From positions 1 through 33,036 of the forward strand of contig JAJDNK010000187.1 of assembly GCA_022340715.1 (NCBI GenBank): 33,036 bases of DNA. The letters run 5' to 3'. This stretch comes from a bacterium BMS3Abin03. Lineage in GTDB: Bacteria > Bacteroidota > Ignavibacteria > Ignavibacteriales > Ignavibacteriaceae. The notes beneath the pieces are model-generated. The model searched no databases. It saw only the letters and a list, made by a program, of their open reading frames with translations, and was not told the DNA's origin. A program made the translations under genes and the position numbers. Below, one piece after another: positions 32,834 through 33,036 of the stretch; the stretch's first letter is position 1; the number at the start of each line of letters is the position of its first letter.

Positions 32834-33036
32834 TCAGGTAAGCCTTTCGGTCATTTTTATATTTATGTTTTTTTGTTTCATCATATTAATGATCTTATCA
32901 TAATCACCGGGTATAGCTCCGATATACTCTGGCGGACAAATTCCTTTATATTTTAATTTGCCTTTGAGAACTAATCTTGCAACCGATGTGCACGTAAAAC
33001 CTGTAGCTCTTGTCATCGAGGTTGTTTGTGTTTTGG
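32834..33036 (-). CDS. Saccharopine dehydrogenase family protein, C-terminal end
   Basis: The frame is open to the right edge (K-T-Q-T-T-S precedes the first in-window Met), so only about 67 C-terminal residues are seen. MTRATGFTCTSVARLVLKGK and KGICPPEYIGA match the end of LYS9-like saccharopine dehydrogenases, which carry an (M)TRTTG(Y/F)TC motif and a PPE(Y/L)IG motif before the terminal helix. Members act in lysine metabolism or on unknown substrates; which applies cannot be told from this fragment. Confidence 0.75.
   Translation of the reverse strand, partial: KTQTTSMTRATGFTCTSVARLVLKGKLKYKGICPPEYIGAIPGDYDKIINMMKQKNINIKMTERLT

Overview
The window looks like a chromosome segment of a low-GC member of the Bacteroidota/Ignavibacteria group. 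Three large exported proteins end in a type IX secretion (T9SS) type A sorting domain with the QN(F/Y)PNPFNP(T/S)T signature. A full-length hybrid two-component regulator (periplasmic propeller, kinase, receiver and AraC domains in one chain) and many small signal-peptide proteins point the same way. Placement in Ignavibacteria rather than another Bacteroidota class is an inference from this style.

Layout. (1) 1-4155, minus strand: two tandem FIST-domain paralogues followed 8 nt later by a long cytosolic sensor built of repeated modules, which runs off the left edge. (2) 4243-6053: a small membrane pair, an outer-membrane barrel-like protein and a frameshifted relic. (3) 6285-9718, minus strand: six small exported proteins, three of them NTF2/SnoaL-like and two probably dimeric alpha-beta-barrel. 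(4) 9788-12113: a T9SS cargo protein with a TolB-like propeller, and a small cytosolic protein. (5) 12342-24424: a membrane-anchored AraC regulator, a beta-helix T9SS cargo, a 1344-residue hybrid regulator on the minus strand, and a 1356-residue T9SS cargo built of three tandem units of about 337 residues. (6) 24591-25502: tRNA-Arg(TCG) flanked by copies of its own two ends and by palindromes, then a HepT/MntA toxin-antitoxin pair. (7) 25748-28342: a three-gene redox operon (type II NADH dehydrogenase, F420H2:NADP-oxidoreductase-like protein, SDR), divergent from an OmpR/EnvZ-type two-component pair (28549-30784). (8) 30888-33036: an RRM RNA-binding protein, an exported coiled-coil protein, a small exported protein, and the C-terminal end of a saccharopine-dehydrogenase-family enzyme cut by the right edge.

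The most interesting points are the FIST-FIST-sensor operon; the cluster of small exported NTF2-like and barrel proteins; the hybrid regulator between two T9SS cargo genes whose upstream regions share short motifs; a repeat-like palindrome carried in frame inside that regulator; and the tRNA-Arg locus with duplicated ends next to a toxin-antitoxin pair. No CRISPR array, rRNA, transposase, integrase or phage gene is visible. Most components belong to recognisable families; what may be new lies in their combinations.
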